64,000 nucleotides of DNA from Pseudoruminococcus massiliensis (GCF_900291955.1 NZ_OLMR01000007.1:1-64000), one strand, 5' to 3'. Shown: positions 8,175 through 15,857, counted from the first letter of the stretch. The notes: a model not told the origin generated them from the sequence alone. A program made the numbers and translations.

Positions 8175-8657
8175 TTATTTTCCTCCACTTAAATATTTTG
8201 TTATTACTTCAACCGCCTGAGCACAGCCAACACAAACTACAGCAACATACCCTTGATTGTTTAACGCTTCAAGCCATTTGCTTTGATTGTCTGTTGCTTT
8301 ATTTTTGCCTGCTTTCATCTCGATATATAGTCCATGATATTTTCCACGAGGAACTGGCAAACATATGTCCGGCACTCCTGATTTAACACCTTGCTTTTTT
8401 AAATTTGCAGCCTCTTGTTTATTTCTGCTTCCGCCATTTGGAATATGATGCATAAGCCGCAACTCTGGATATATCCCATATTGATATGATGCCCAACGGA
8501 ATAAAGCTTCTTGCTCGGCGGCTTCGTGCTGTGTGTGACTTTTATGTAATTTTGCAGAACTTAAAAAGCCTATTGCTTTACAAGGCAAACCACAAGAAGA
8601 ACATATACAGCCATCAGAAAACTTACTCTTGATTTCGTACATCGCTCTACAATTCAC
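8175..8657 (-). CDS. VRR-NUC domain nuclease
   Basis: A 160-residue PD-(D/E)xK nuclease. Motifs are E49 region (QEALFRWASYQYGIYPELRL), GVPDICLPVP (D97) and LYIEMKAGKNKATDNQ (E113, K115), the VRR-NUC signature seen in phage nucleases that act on branched or structured DNA. Cysteines at 17, 19, 22 and 26 suggest a zinc site. The GTG at 8655-8657 has no clear ribosome site, and the frame continues upstream through LQCVNC before a stop. That extra CxxC suggests the true start is a non-standard codon a little upstream (ATT or similar, about 8669). Confidence 0.8.
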   Translation of the reverse strand: MNCRAMYEIKSKFSDGCICSSCGLPCKAIGFLSSAKLHKSHTQHEAAEQEALFRWASYQYGIYPELRLMHHIPNGGSRNKQEAANLKKQGVKSGVPDICLPVPRGKYHGLYIEMKAGKNKATDNQSKWLEALNNQGYVAVVCVGCAQAVEVITKYLSGGK

Positions 8658-8718
8658 GCATTGTAATGCAATATTTTCTGTTTTTCTTTGATGATTCTCT
8701 TAGTCAATTCTTTACTTG

Positions 8719-9615
8719 TTAATCGTCTAACCAATCTTTTACCTCCCATCGTGGTACTGTTTGTCCGTCTGTCTTATACATTATGACCGACATATACCAG
8801 TACCCATTATACTCATTGTATCTTGCATAGCATTTAACAAAGCGATACCCCTTATATTTCCGCTCCCAATATGCTGTATCGTCTAATCTTTCCCTTGCGA
8901 TTCTTGCCAATCCACGAGTTGTAATTTTATTATCTTGAATCGTAACTTTTGGTTTCGCGAGATTTCTCGAGCAGACATAGCGTTTAGAACCTTGTGGGTC
9001 TTTAAGCATATATTTAGCAATAGCTTCGGGTCCAAACTTATCAGGCTGAAAACGGTCTGCGTTTGTTCTGATTCCATTCTGCCACATTGCTTCAAGTTCT
9101 TTTCTTGAAATACCGCCAGTAAATATTATGTGGAAATGATAGTTATTACAGCCTTTCAATTCTCCTGTTTTGTATGTAACACATTCAATGACATATATGT
9201 ACTTAAAAGGAGCCTCTAACTTTTTCTTTTGTTTAAGCAATTCTTCTCTTTGCTCTGCAAGAATTTCTATTTCTGGCAAAGCTTTCAGAGCTTCCTTAAC
9301 CTTCACTAATTCTTTCTGTCTTCGAGTTTTAAGCCTGCGGAAATAATTTGTTAAATCTTTACGAGCTTGCTTTTCATCTTGTGGAGCATTAGTTGGCTCG
9401 TAGGTTGGGTGCATAATTATATCATCTTCATCAAAATTTGCATTGATTAAGCGTATGAGCTTTTTCTCAGCTTGTTTTTTGTTGTATCTCTTCTGTTCCT
9501 CTGTAGATGGTTTAGCTTTTGGTGCTCTTGAGCTTACCCTCCTTCCATCATTCCAGACAGGAAAAGAATCTATCTCTAACAATCTGCCTGATTTTGTTTT
9601 TTGCTGTCTAATCAT
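8719..9615 (-). CDS. HUH-type Rep-like replication protein of prophage
   Basis: 298 residues from the ATG at 9613-9615 behind aaggagtacactgaa; an upstream in-frame extension spans a hairpin and was rejected. The N-terminal third is a charged coiled coil (KDLTNYFRRLKTRRQKELVK and following). The core has GCNNYHFHIIFTGG, a His-hydrophobic-His metal motif, and EAIAKYMLKDPQGSKRY, where the Tyr in AKYMLKD matches the catalytic Tyr of rolling-circle initiators. In prophages such proteins probably start replication. Whether nicking occurs here, and where, is inferred. Confidence 0.72.
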   Translation of the reverse strand: MIRQQKTKSGRLLEIDSFPVWNDGRRVSSRAPKAKPSTEEQKRYNKKQAEKKLIRLINANFDEDDIIMHPTYEPTNAPQDEKQARKDLTNYFRRLKTRRQKELVKVKEALKALPEIEILAEQREELLKQKKKLEAPFKYIYVIECVTYKTGELKGCNNYHFHIIFTGGISRKELEAMWQNGIRTNADRFQPDKFGPEAIAKYMLKDPQGSKRYVCSRNLAKPKVTIQDNKITTRGLARIARERLDDTAYWERKYKGYRFVKCYARYNEYNGYWYMSVIMYKTDGQTVPRWEVKDWLDD

Positions 9616-9668
9616 TTCAGTGTACTCCTTATATCGTCGATAAGATAATATACAATACAAGACCCCAA

Positions 9669-9681
9669 TGGGCATTATGCC
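9669..9681. repeat. Perfect palindrome upstream of Rep-like gene
   Basis: gggcattatgccc is a perfect inverted repeat about 55 bases upstream of the Rep-like start. It could be a nick-site hairpin, an operator, or a 5'-UTR structure of the Rep transcript. Confidence 0.45.
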
Positions 9682-9757
9682 CGTATTATATTGACGAATT
9701 ACCACTGCTATGATATAATTTAATTGCATTCAGCAAGTGGCTTATATGTCACTTTTG

Positions 9758-9787
9758 GCTCGTCCGTTCGGAGCGGACGAGCTTTTT
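9758..9787 (+). terminator. Strong hairpin with T-run facing the + strand
   Basis: gctcgtccg and cggacgagc form a 9-bp stem with a 7-nt loop, followed by ttttt on the plus strand. The neighbouring genes are on the minus strand, so this may stop antisense transcription, or act in both directions just after the stop of the 83-residue gene. Confidence 0.55.
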
Positions 9788-10037
9788 ATTTTCCTATATA
9801 CTGCGAAAACAGCTTATCTGTAAATTGGATATCCTCTGGTTTGCGTTTTTCAATATGTCCGTCCTTAAACTCCAAAATTCCAACTGTACCTTTAACTACG
9901 CCAGAAACATCTTCTTTCAAAACGGCTATGTGTATGTAACTTTCTTCGCTCCAACAATGAAACAGTGCTGGTGTTGAACCATCAACAATACATGGGCGTA
10001 TCTCTTTTTTGACTGTAATGTCCATAAGATTTGACAT
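9786..10037 (-). CDS. Hypothetical phage protein
   Basis: 83 residues, with a short beta-rich pattern (IRPCIVDGSTPALFHCWSEE, SYIHIAVLKEDVSGVVKGTV). A gaaggaaaaat site precedes the ATG; an internal Met (MDITVKK) is an alternative start. It reads like a small cytoplasmic protein that may adopt an SH3-like or OB-like fold, but I cannot assign a family. Confidence 0.6.
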   Translation of the reverse strand: MSNLMDITVKKEIRPCIVDGSTPALFHCWSEESYIHIAVLKEDVSGVVKGTVGILEFKDGHIEKRKPEDIQFTDKLFSQYIGK

Positions 10038-10077
10038 ATTTTTCCTTCTTTCATCTTAGATAATTTCGTTTATAATT

Positions 10078-10302
10078 TTAATTTTCTTGCAATTCAAGGT
10101 ATTTATTTAAGTACCAGACTGCTTTTGCAATATCTTCATTACCGTTCTTGTTCTTATGCCTGTAAAGGTATTTGAAGGCGTTGCAAATGCAGAAGTTCTG
10201 TACCGCTTCTTTTCCCTGAGTTTCGAGCATTACCTCTATGCACTCAAACTTTCCAGTTTCGTAATGCACAGGGTGATTTACATTATCGTTGTTATTCAAC
10301 AC
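10078..10302 (-). CDS. DUF3310 phage protein (copy 2)
   Basis: 74 residues with the same core as the gene at 6733-6993: NHPVHYETGKFECIEVM, AFKYLYRHKNKNG and AVWYLNKYLELQEN. Two copies of this domain 3.3 kb apart suggest recent duplication or recombination between related phages. It starts on the last base of the upstream 72-residue gene's stop and is probably co-translated. Confidence 0.85.
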   Translation of the reverse strand: MLNNNDNVNHPVHYETGKFECIEVMLETQGKEAVQNFCICNAFKYLYRHKNKNGNEDIAKAVWYLNKYLELQEN

Positions 10303-10520
10303 TATTCCTCCTTATTCAGATATGATACTTGACTTGGACTTACAATAGTGACTGAATGAAGACTTTTATCCATAAGTTCCGCAGAAACATCAAGCTTACC
10401 ATTCTTCATACGATAAATAATGCCAGAAATATAGGCATATTCCAACCTGTCACCATTCACTCGTTTAAATATAACTGGTTTTCTATTTACAAGTGCTTGT
10501 TTAAGTTCTTGACTTGTCAT
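10302..10520 (-). CDS. Small phage protein, function unknown
   Basis: 72 residues (MTSQELKQALVNRKPVIFKR, then YISGIIYRMKNGKLDVSAEL). The pattern is of a small beta-barrel protein common in Firmicutes prophage early regions. A taggagg site precedes the ATG. Function unknown. Confidence 0.65.
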   Translation of the reverse strand: MTSQELKQALVNRKPVIFKRVNGDRLEYAYISGIIYRMKNGKLDVSAELMDKSLHSVTIVSPSQVSYLNKEE

Positions 10521-10540
10521 AATATCCTCCTATGAGTAAT

Positions 10541-10574
10541 CCGAGAACGGTTTTTCCGCTCTCGGATTTTTTCT
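10541..10574 (+). terminator. Hairpin with T-run facing the + strand
   Basis: ccgagaacgg and ccgctctcgg pair across ttttt and are followed by attttttcttt on the plus strand, between two minus-strand genes. Like 9758-9787, it may block antisense reading. Confidence 0.45.
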
Positions 10575-10958
10575 TTACCATGTTTCAATGATTATCTTTC
10601 CTGCTGACTGTCGAGTTTTCGCTTTAGCTGTTATACCTCGATAGTACCATTTTCCCCAAATCTTATTCTTTTGTGTTGGAGCTATTAAGTCTATGCCACG
10701 CTTTCCTTTATAATAGCGAGCCTTTATTACTTCTTCGTCTAAGCCACTTATTTTCGCCCATTCTTTTACTGTATGAACCTCATTGCGAATCTGGATTTTG
10801 ATATTTCTAATGTCAACCGAAGCGAATAAGTCCGCTCCCGTTTTACCTTTTTTATATCTTTCTCTTACAGTATCATATTTAAGACCTGATATTCTCAGCC
10901 ACATTCTGACTGTATTTTTAGTTCCGTTTATTTCAATTTCTTCATCAAGCCAACTCAT
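10575..10958 (-). CDS. Hypothetical phage protein with two repeated HTH-like units
   Basis: 127 residues from the ATG at 10956-10958 with ggaggt upstream. It holds two copies of a ~35-residue unit: VRMWLRISGLKYDTVRERYK with KGKTGADLFA, and VKEWAKISGLDEEVIKARYY with KGKRGIDLIAP. Each looks like a helix-turn-helix that might contact DNA. The C-terminus is basic. It overlaps the stop of the DUF3102 gene by one base (TGATG), so the two are coupled. Confidence 0.7.
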   Translation of the reverse strand: MSWLDEEIEINGTKNTVRMWLRISGLKYDTVRERYKKGKTGADLFASVDIRNIKIQIRNEVHTVKEWAKISGLDEEVIKARYYKGKRGIDLIAPTQKNKIWGKWYYRGITAKAKTRQSAGKIIIETW

Positions 10959-11926
10959 CACAATACCTCCAGCTTGTCCTCAAATGATTTTATAAGTATT
11001 TTGATTTTCTCACTACAAAACTTAGCCTCATCGGAAGATATATTATTAACAAACTCAATCATCGAATTAAATGCACCAATACAGTTTTTATAATAAGCTT
11101 TGAAAATTTCTTTGTTATCAGCATCAGAATGCTTGTTTTCGGTGCGTGCTTTTTCAACCTCATTTTGCAAACTACTAATTCGCTGATTGAAAGCATCTCT
11201 ATCAGCTTGAAGCTGTTGTTTGATTTTCAAATGTTCTTTTTCAAAGTCTTCTTTTTGCTTTGCTTCTGCTTTTGCGTGTTCATCCTTAAGCTTAGTAACA
11301 CTTTCGGAGAGCTTTTCATTTTCTTTTTGAGCTGTACTAAGTTGCTTTTCAAGTTCTTCAGCTCGTTTTTTAGACTCTGTATCTTCCTGTACAGACACTT
11401 CAACCGGACGGTTTTCGAGTTCTTCTATTCGCTCATTGGCGGTAGACAATTCGAGCGTTGTTTGCTCATACTTGTTTTCAAGTTCATTGTTGCGCTTTTC
11501 AATTTCTTTAATTTTCGCTTGAAGTTCTCGATAACTAACATTGTTTACATCTACAACATTAACGATTTCATCTTGTTCAACATGAGACAAACTCGCAAGC
11601 AAGGATAATTTGCTTATTCCGATTTGTCCATACGTCTGGATTTTATCCTCCGATAGATTTTCTACTATGGTTATGTATTTATAAGCATTGCTGCGTTTCA
11701 TACCAACCATGTTCTCGCAATAATCTTCAAATGTTTCATAGCCAAAAGCAGTATAAGCTTTACCATCACGCATTTTTTTGAGTCCTTGACACATTTCGAT
11801 AATGTTCTGCTGTGCAAGCTCGGCGGAAGCAATTATATGTTGATGTAATTTGCTCGCTTCAATATATTGTTTTGATAACACATCAGGCTGTTTTGATGCA
11901 GACTGCATTTCTTTGATTTCGCTCAT
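10958..11926 (-). CDS. DUF3102-like coiled-coil phage protein
   Basis: 322 residues. The first ~110 residues (LAQQNIIEMCQGLKKMRDGK, FGYETFEDYCENMVGMKRSN, AYKYITIVENL) form a DUF3102-like ParB-related or KfrA-like helical domain that usually binds DNA. Residues ~130-265 are a long coiled coil rich in Glu/Lys, and ~270-322 a helical tail. Such proteins are often next to PcfJ-like proteins in mobile elements. It overlaps the end of the PcfJ gene by 44 bases. Confidence 0.78.
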   Translation of the reverse strand: MSEIKEMQSASKQPDVLSKQYIEASKLHQHIIASAELAQQNIIEMCQGLKKMRDGKAYTAFGYETFEDYCENMVGMKRSNAYKYITIVENLSEDKIQTYGQIGISKLSLLASLSHVEQDEIVNVVDVNNVSYRELQAKIKEIEKRNNELENKYEQTTLELSTANERIEELENRPVEVSVQEDTESKKRAEELEKQLSTAQKENEKLSESVTKLKDEHAKAEAKQKEDFEKEHLKIKQQLQADRDAFNQRISSLQNEVEKARTENKHSDADNKEIFKAYYKNCIGAFNSMIEFVNNISSDEAKFCSEKIKILIKSFEDKLEVL

Positions 11927-13409
11927 TCTTTAATTCCTCCAAAAAATCAGTGTACCGTTTTTCAAAATCAATAATCTCATCTGGTTTAGCACAAGTGGCC
12001 TCATTTTTGTAGCCATGACACTGTATAATCTGATAATCATTGCTAACCTCGACTGTGAAATAAGGCATATCTGGCTCATCTTTTTTGCGTATGAATAAAA
12101 TATTTGTTTTTCCATCAGCGTGACGCTGAACATAACCGCCAACACAGTGCTGCAACATCTTGCCTTCAAGTATTATTTCCGTTCCGCTTTCAGGGGCTTT
12201 CATAATAAGCTCATTTGTTTCAAATAATAATGGTTGTAATTGCTTAAAACGATTTTGTATCTGCTCTTCTTGATGCTTTTTAGCGAGGAAATTACTTTCT
12301 GCTAACACTCTGTCATGAGCAGCTTGTAAATTTTTAGGCTTAATTTCTCCAATACCTCCAATACCTCCAGGCAATTTACTTGCCATATAAAGATAGTCTT
12401 TCCATTGAGATAATCTTTGTATTGTCTTGGCATAGCTGAAAATTTGGTTCATGCTTAGATTCGTTAAATTTTTTATTTCTTCTATATAATCAATTCCAAA
12501 TCTATAAATTATTTTTACAATTTCAGCTATGTTATCAGCATTAGGCATATTTTTTATAGCGTATTGATACACTTTTAATTCTTGTATATTGCATAATTTC
12601 ACAAGGTTTATGTCTTGCTTTCTTATTCCAAGCATTTTAAGCAAATTATTGCTTTTCCATTTGATTATTTTTGAATTGCTCAATCCCAACACAATATCAT
12701 TCGCAATGCCAAGGAAGCCTGCTTTTACGATATATTCAAGATTATTGTGCTTAATATACTTGATTAGATATTCTATTTGTGTATATGCTCTACTCGAAAA
12801 TGTTTCCATTTCACTATATTTTAAATCTGTTTCATATATCTGTTCAGGGGTTATTGCTATTGAGTCCTCATAACCTGTATTTGTCATATAGCTCCATTGT
12901 GGTAAGCCTTTGTCTGTTTTTAAAGGATGCCAAATATTATGTCGCAAATTGCTATCGTAGGTCCAGTTAAATCTTTGCATATGATTTTTTTTAAATACAT
13001 AGAGATATTGATTACTAAGATAATAATCAGGCTCAAACTCTTCATTGCAAAAGGATTGATAAGCTTTTATAACAAAAGCATATAGCCTTTGTTTGTAAGC
13101 TGTATAAACTATAAAGTGCCCTTTGTTTTTTAAAGTTTTATGACCTCGGCCAGCAGATTTTGCAACAACTTGCTTTCCGCAATATGGGCAAGTATATAAT
13201 TGATTATGTTTCCATATAGCTGGAACGGAGAAGGTACGCATATCTGATGAATTTTTCTGCCATCGGTGACAGCTGGTGCAGTAATATTCAACACCGTTTT
13301 TTATGCGTTCATAAAAAGCATACTGGGGAAATTCATCTGCTATGGCATTTTCTTGTTCTCTGTTGATTCTTGGTAAGTTTTCAAGCAGGCTATTAGCATT
13401 AGGTATCAT
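11883..13409 (-). CDS. PcfJ-like protein
   Basis: 508 residues. Two zinc-ribbon pairs occur at the N-terminus (CTSCHRW ~45, CPYCGKQV ~74). The C-terminal PcfJ domain has LEGKMLQHCVGGYVQRHADG (~412-432), followed by ILFIRKKDEPDMPYFTVEV. PcfJ was first described on conjugative plasmid pCF10 and is common in Firmicutes phages; its biochemical role is unknown. Its neighbour at 13419 resembles PcfK, a typical pair. The gene overlaps DUF3102 at its end and starts 9 bases after the upstream stop. Confidence 0.83.
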   Translation of the reverse strand: MIPNANSLLENLPRINREQENAIADEFPQYAFYERIKNGVEYYCTSCHRWQKNSSDMRTFSVPAIWKHNQLYTCPYCGKQVVAKSAGRGHKTLKNKGHFIVYTAYKQRLYAFVIKAYQSFCNEEFEPDYYLSNQYLYVFKKNHMQRFNWTYDSNLRHNIWHPLKTDKGLPQWSYMTNTGYEDSIAITPEQIYETDLKYSEMETFSSRAYTQIEYLIKYIKHNNLEYIVKAGFLGIANDIVLGLSNSKIIKWKSNNLLKMLGIRKQDINLVKLCNIQELKVYQYAIKNMPNADNIAEIVKIIYRFGIDYIEEIKNLTNLSMNQIFSYAKTIQRLSQWKDYLYMASKLPGGIGGIGEIKPKNLQAAHDRVLAESNFLAKKHQEEQIQNRFKQLQPLLFETNELIMKAPESGTEIILEGKMLQHCVGGYVQRHADGKTNILFIRKKDEPDMPYFTVEVSNDYQIIQCHGYKNEATCAKPDEIIDFEKRYTDFLEELKNERNQRNAVCIKTA

Positions 13410-13418
13410 ACTGCCACC

Positions 13419-13859
13419 TCACCAATCAAGAAGACTATCAAGTGATAGTGATAGGTTTTCTTTGTTAGATGTAGACTCTAATTCATATTCTGACATTAGA
13501 ATTTTCATATCAAACTTAATAACTGCTCCTGGAAAATAAAACTGAACAGCTTTGCTGTAAACTTCAAAATCTGAAACGGCATTGCCAAAATCTTCGGAAA
13601 TCGTGATAAGACAATTAATAAAATCATCACCATCAATAACGGCTCTTGCAAATTCTTCTGATTGTTCACAAAATGCAATGAGTGCATTTGCAGTAGGTTC
13701 TGCAATAACTTTAGCCTTTTGACCAAGTTTTTTTGCTTCAAAAGACTTGATTTTTTGTTTTGCTTGTTCTAAAATAGAATTAGAATTTTTCATAAATCTT
13801 TTTGTTTCCGCTCCCGAAGCTGCAACTTCTGGGGCGGATTTTTCTTTTATTTCTGACAT
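13419..13859 (-). CDS. PcfK/AcrIIA9-like phage protein
   Basis: 146 residues: a charged N-terminus, then AEPTANALIAFCEQSEEFAR, DDFINCLITISEDFG, and EVYSKAVQFYFPGAVIKFDM. This pattern is shared with phage proteins catalogued as PcfK-like or Cas9 inhibitor AcrIIA9-like, and it sits directly before PcfJ as PcfK does. From memory of family patterns only, I cannot tell whether it inhibits Cas9. It is an early gene, which would suit anti-defence. Confidence 0.55.
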   Translation of the reverse strand: MSEIKEKSAPEVAASGAETKRFMKNSNSILEQAKQKIKSFEAKKLGQKAKVIAEPTANALIAFCEQSEEFARAVIDGDDFINCLITISEDFGNAVSDFEVYSKAVQFYFPGAVIKFDMKILMSEYELESTSNKENLSLSLDSLLDW

Positions 13860-13873
13860 TGTTATTTCTCCTT

Positions 13874-14017
13874 TTACTCATCGAATTTATAACTACATGG
13901 TTTGAATTTACTCATGTAAATACGATAATCTCGCTTTTGGTATATTTTGTCTGCAAGCATCTCAAAATCATAGCGATTTTTGCAAATCTTATCAGCCTTA
14001 GCTGCCAGCTTATTCAT
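13874..14017 (-). CDS. Small basic phage protein, uncertain start
   Basis: 47 residues from the ATG at 14015-14017 (MNKLAAKADKICKNRYDFEM, ending FKPCSYKFDE). The frame extends upstream as a Lys-rich stretch to a stop, with no standard start codon and no good ribosome site, so the true start may be non-standard. It fills the gap between the PcfK-like gene and the 46-residue gene. Function unknown. Confidence 0.45.
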   Translation of the reverse strand: MNKLAAKADKICKNRYDFEMLADKIYQKRDYRIYMSKFKPCSYKFDE

Positions 14018-14099
14018 CTTCTTTTCTAACTTTGTAGCTTTTTTCTTTGCAACTTTCTTTTTGATTTTTAAGCAAATATTCTTGCGAAAATATTTAAAT

Positions 14100-14240
14100 T
14101 TACCCGTTTTTCTCGCCTCTTTTCAGTTTCTTATCGCAACATGGGCATATATAGCACTTAGTGCTTTTAGTAAGCACGCTTATATTCCATTTGTTAGAAC
14201 ATTTTTTACATACCCTATATTTATAACCGTCATTTTTCAT
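14100..14240 (-). CDS. Small zinc-ribbon phage protein
   Basis: A 46-residue protein (MKNDGYKYRVCKKCSNKWNI then KCYICPCCDKKLKRGEKNG) with C-x2-C and C-x2-C-C pairs typical of a zinc ribbon. The ATG at 14238-14240 overlaps the stop of the upstream 74-residue gene (ATGA), indicating translational coupling. It may bind nucleic acid or partner proteins. Confidence 0.7.
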   Translation of the reverse strand: MKNDGYKYRVCKKCSNKWNISVLTKSTKCYICPCCDKKLKRGEKNG

Positions 14241-14461
14241 AATTCTGAAATTTCGCCTGTATATCTGTTTTTACCTTGTTTAGATAACATATTGCCAATG
14301 TATCTGCGTCCAGCAATATCTATTAGTGTTAGATAAGTGCTCCATGCCTCGAGAGGATTGTCATATTCTTTGCTTGTACTTTTTACTGTCACTATGTATT
14401 TATTACTATCCTGGCAATATTGCATACTGATTCCACGCCATTTAGCTATTATTACGCGCAT
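14237..14461 (-). CDS. Hypothetical phage protein
   Basis: 74 residues (MRVIIAKWRGISMQYCQDSN, KYIVTVKSTSKEYDNP). A clear aaaaggaagt site precedes the ATG. Probably a small beta-sheet protein with no recognised family; ATGA overlap links it to the zinc-ribbon gene downstream. Confidence 0.6.
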   Translation of the reverse strand: MRVIIAKWRGISMQYCQDSNKYIVTVKSTSKEYDNPLEAWSTYLTLIDIAGRRYIGNMLSKQGKNRYTGEISEL

Positions 14462-14503
14462 TTAAACTACTTCCTTTTGTCCATACGTCTGGATATTAAC
14501 TGT

Positions 14504-14704
14504 CTATATTTGGTTTGCATTATTTAATCCAAGATATTCCTGAAATTCCTTTGGGTTTATGTAGTATGTATATCTACAACCACCGCCCATATTAGTTGCA
14601 AAACCAAAAGGCAACAAGTTTCTTTGCAAGCCTATTCTTACAAACTGTGGGCTCACGCCCATTATCTTTGCCGCCTCAGCTACGCTTATTCTTTTTGAAG
14701 ACAT
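14504..14704 (-). CDS. Excisionase-like / MerR-type HTH protein
   Basis: 66 residues: ISVAEAAKIMGVSPQFVRIG, LQRNLLPFGFATNMGGGCRY, YYINPKEFQEYLGL. This is a winged-helix pattern seen in phage excisionases and helix-turn-helix proteins of the DUF6462/Xis type. It is first in the early minus-strand block, where an excisionase or early regulator would be expected. An aggaggtga site precedes the start. Confidence 0.75.
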   Translation of the reverse strand: MSSKRISVAEAAKIMGVSPQFVRIGLQRNLLPFGFATNMGGGCRYTYYINPKEFQEYLGLNNANQI

Positions 14705-14831
14705 AACCTCACCTCCTTTTATTAATTAAACAACCTATTGTTAGTGACAAATATTCTGAGATAACCAACAAAAAAATATGACTTAAATTATGAAAAGGGT
14801 GTGGTTCAATTAACTCCATTAGGGAATACCT

Positions 14832-15065
14832 TTATTTCTGTTTGCCTGAACCCTTTACCCAATAAGAAACCAAATCCATAATCATCTCCAACATTTGCTC
14901 TGCGAAGTTGTCTATTATCTTAAAGAAATAGACGGCTATTATTTTACCTGTTATCAAAGAAGAAAGAGCAGAAACAATAACTACTAATAAGGTTGTTCCT
15001 AATATTACTATTTTCCTCACCCCTCTCACTTTTCTTACTTGAGTGCATATTTTCCTCACAAACAA
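14832..15065 (-). CDS. Small membrane protein, start uncertain
   Basis: Up to 77 residues with one strong membrane helix (IVILGTTLLVVIVSALSSLI) and a short amphipathic tail. The longest frame begins with TTG and several GTG codons follow, of which GTG AGG AAA (near 15020) is plausible behind a gagagg stretch. It faces away from DUF2513. The role is unknown; superinfection or lysogeny membrane proteins are possible. Confidence 0.5.
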   Translation of the reverse strand: MFVRKICTQVRKVRGVRKIVILGTTLLVVIVSALSSLITGKIIAVYFFKIIDNFAEQMLEMIMDLVSYWVKGSGKQK

Positions 15066-15077
15066 TTATAAAAAGTA

Positions 15078-15106
15078 TTGAATTTTATATATCCTTGCAG
15101 TAAAAT
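15078..15106 (+). promoter_or_regulatory. Promoter for the DUF2513 gene
   Basis: ttgaat, 17-base spacer, taaaat, about 35 bases upstream of the start codon. A reasonable sigma-A-type promoter match. Confidence 0.5.
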
Positions 15107-15141
15107 TTCAATATAAATAATTGAAAGCGAGGTGCAATGCT

Positions 15142-15573
15142 ATGAAACTGAATTACGATTGTGTCAGAGATGTTCTTTTAAAACTTGAAGAGATTTTAAC
15201 TTGTGAATACTCTGACGGTACTATCTCTATTGAAAGTATGAACATTGACAATCTGTATCAGGCTTTATCTGATGATTATAGTGTAGAAGATATTTTTTAC
15301 AGTGCTTATAATCTCGAGCAAGCAGGGTTCTTAGACGCTAATTTTTTATTTGGAGATGGGCGTATTGTTGATGGTGTAATTTTCAACATTACTTATTCAG
15401 GACATCAATTTTTACAACAAATTCGCCCTAAAACCGTTTGGGATAAGTCAAAATCTGTGTTTAAAAATATCGGTACAATATCTGTTGATATTATAAAATC
15501 AGTAACAAGTACAATTTTAACCGATACGATTAATCACTATATTCATCTTCCTGATTCATCAAATTCAACCTGA
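15142..15573 (+). CDS. DUF2513 family protein
   Basis: 143 residues from the ATG at 15142 (gaggtgcaatgct upstream; the longer frame was rejected). It begins MKLNYDCVRDVLLKLEEILT and has VDGVIFNITYSGHQFLQQIR then WDKSKSVFKNIGTISVDIIK, the DUF2513 pattern common in Firmicutes prophages near the repressor. Families of this kind contain a winged-helix-like part and an amphipathic tail. Role unknown. Confidence 0.78.
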   Translation: MKLNYDCVRDVLLKLEEILTCEYSDGTISIESMNIDNLYQALSDDYSVEDIFYSAYNLEQAGFLDANFLFGDGRIVDGVIFNITYSGHQFLQQIRPKTVWDKSKSVFKNIGTISVDIIKSVTSTILTDTINHYIHLPDSSNST

Positions 15574-15614
15574 TTTTGTAATAGGCAGCGTGAAGCTTTT
15601 AAGTTTCGCATTGC

Positions 15615-15815
15615 TTATTTCTTTTTATGCAAAATTTCTGATGTCAAAATTTTGACTATCTCGTTCTTGCACTTTTGCATTTCTACGTTATCTAATTGTA
15701 TATTGTGCTTCTCAATGTAATAGGTAATAAGTCGTAAACCCATTTTATATTTAAGTATTTTCCATATAGCTAATATCAACAGAACTGTCAAAACGATAAT
15801 TACCACTGTCTGCAT
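15615..15815 (-). CDS. Small membrane protein in immunity region
   Basis: 66 residues with an N-terminal membrane helix (MQTVVIIVLTVLLILAIWKI) and a charged cytoplasmic tail with a cysteine (VEMQKCKNEIVKILTSEI). A ggggtgagatgaa site precedes it. It sits between DUF2513 and the Cro-like gene; its function cannot be told. Confidence 0.5.
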   Translation of the reverse strand: MQTVVIIVLTVLLILAIWKILKYKMGLRLITYYIEKHNIQLDNVEMQKCKNEIVKILTSEILHKKK

Positions 15816-15857
15816 TTCATCTCACCCCCTCTCATGTTCAAATCGTTTTGAAACATT

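Noticed and set aside
12350-12372. aatacctcc direct repeat inside the PcfJ gene
   Set aside because: A two-copy codon repeat (Gly-Gly-Ile) in coding sequence; nothing suggests regulatory function.
15574-15614. Possible attachment or terminator palindrome after DUF2513
   Set aside because: Imperfect and without T run; no support.
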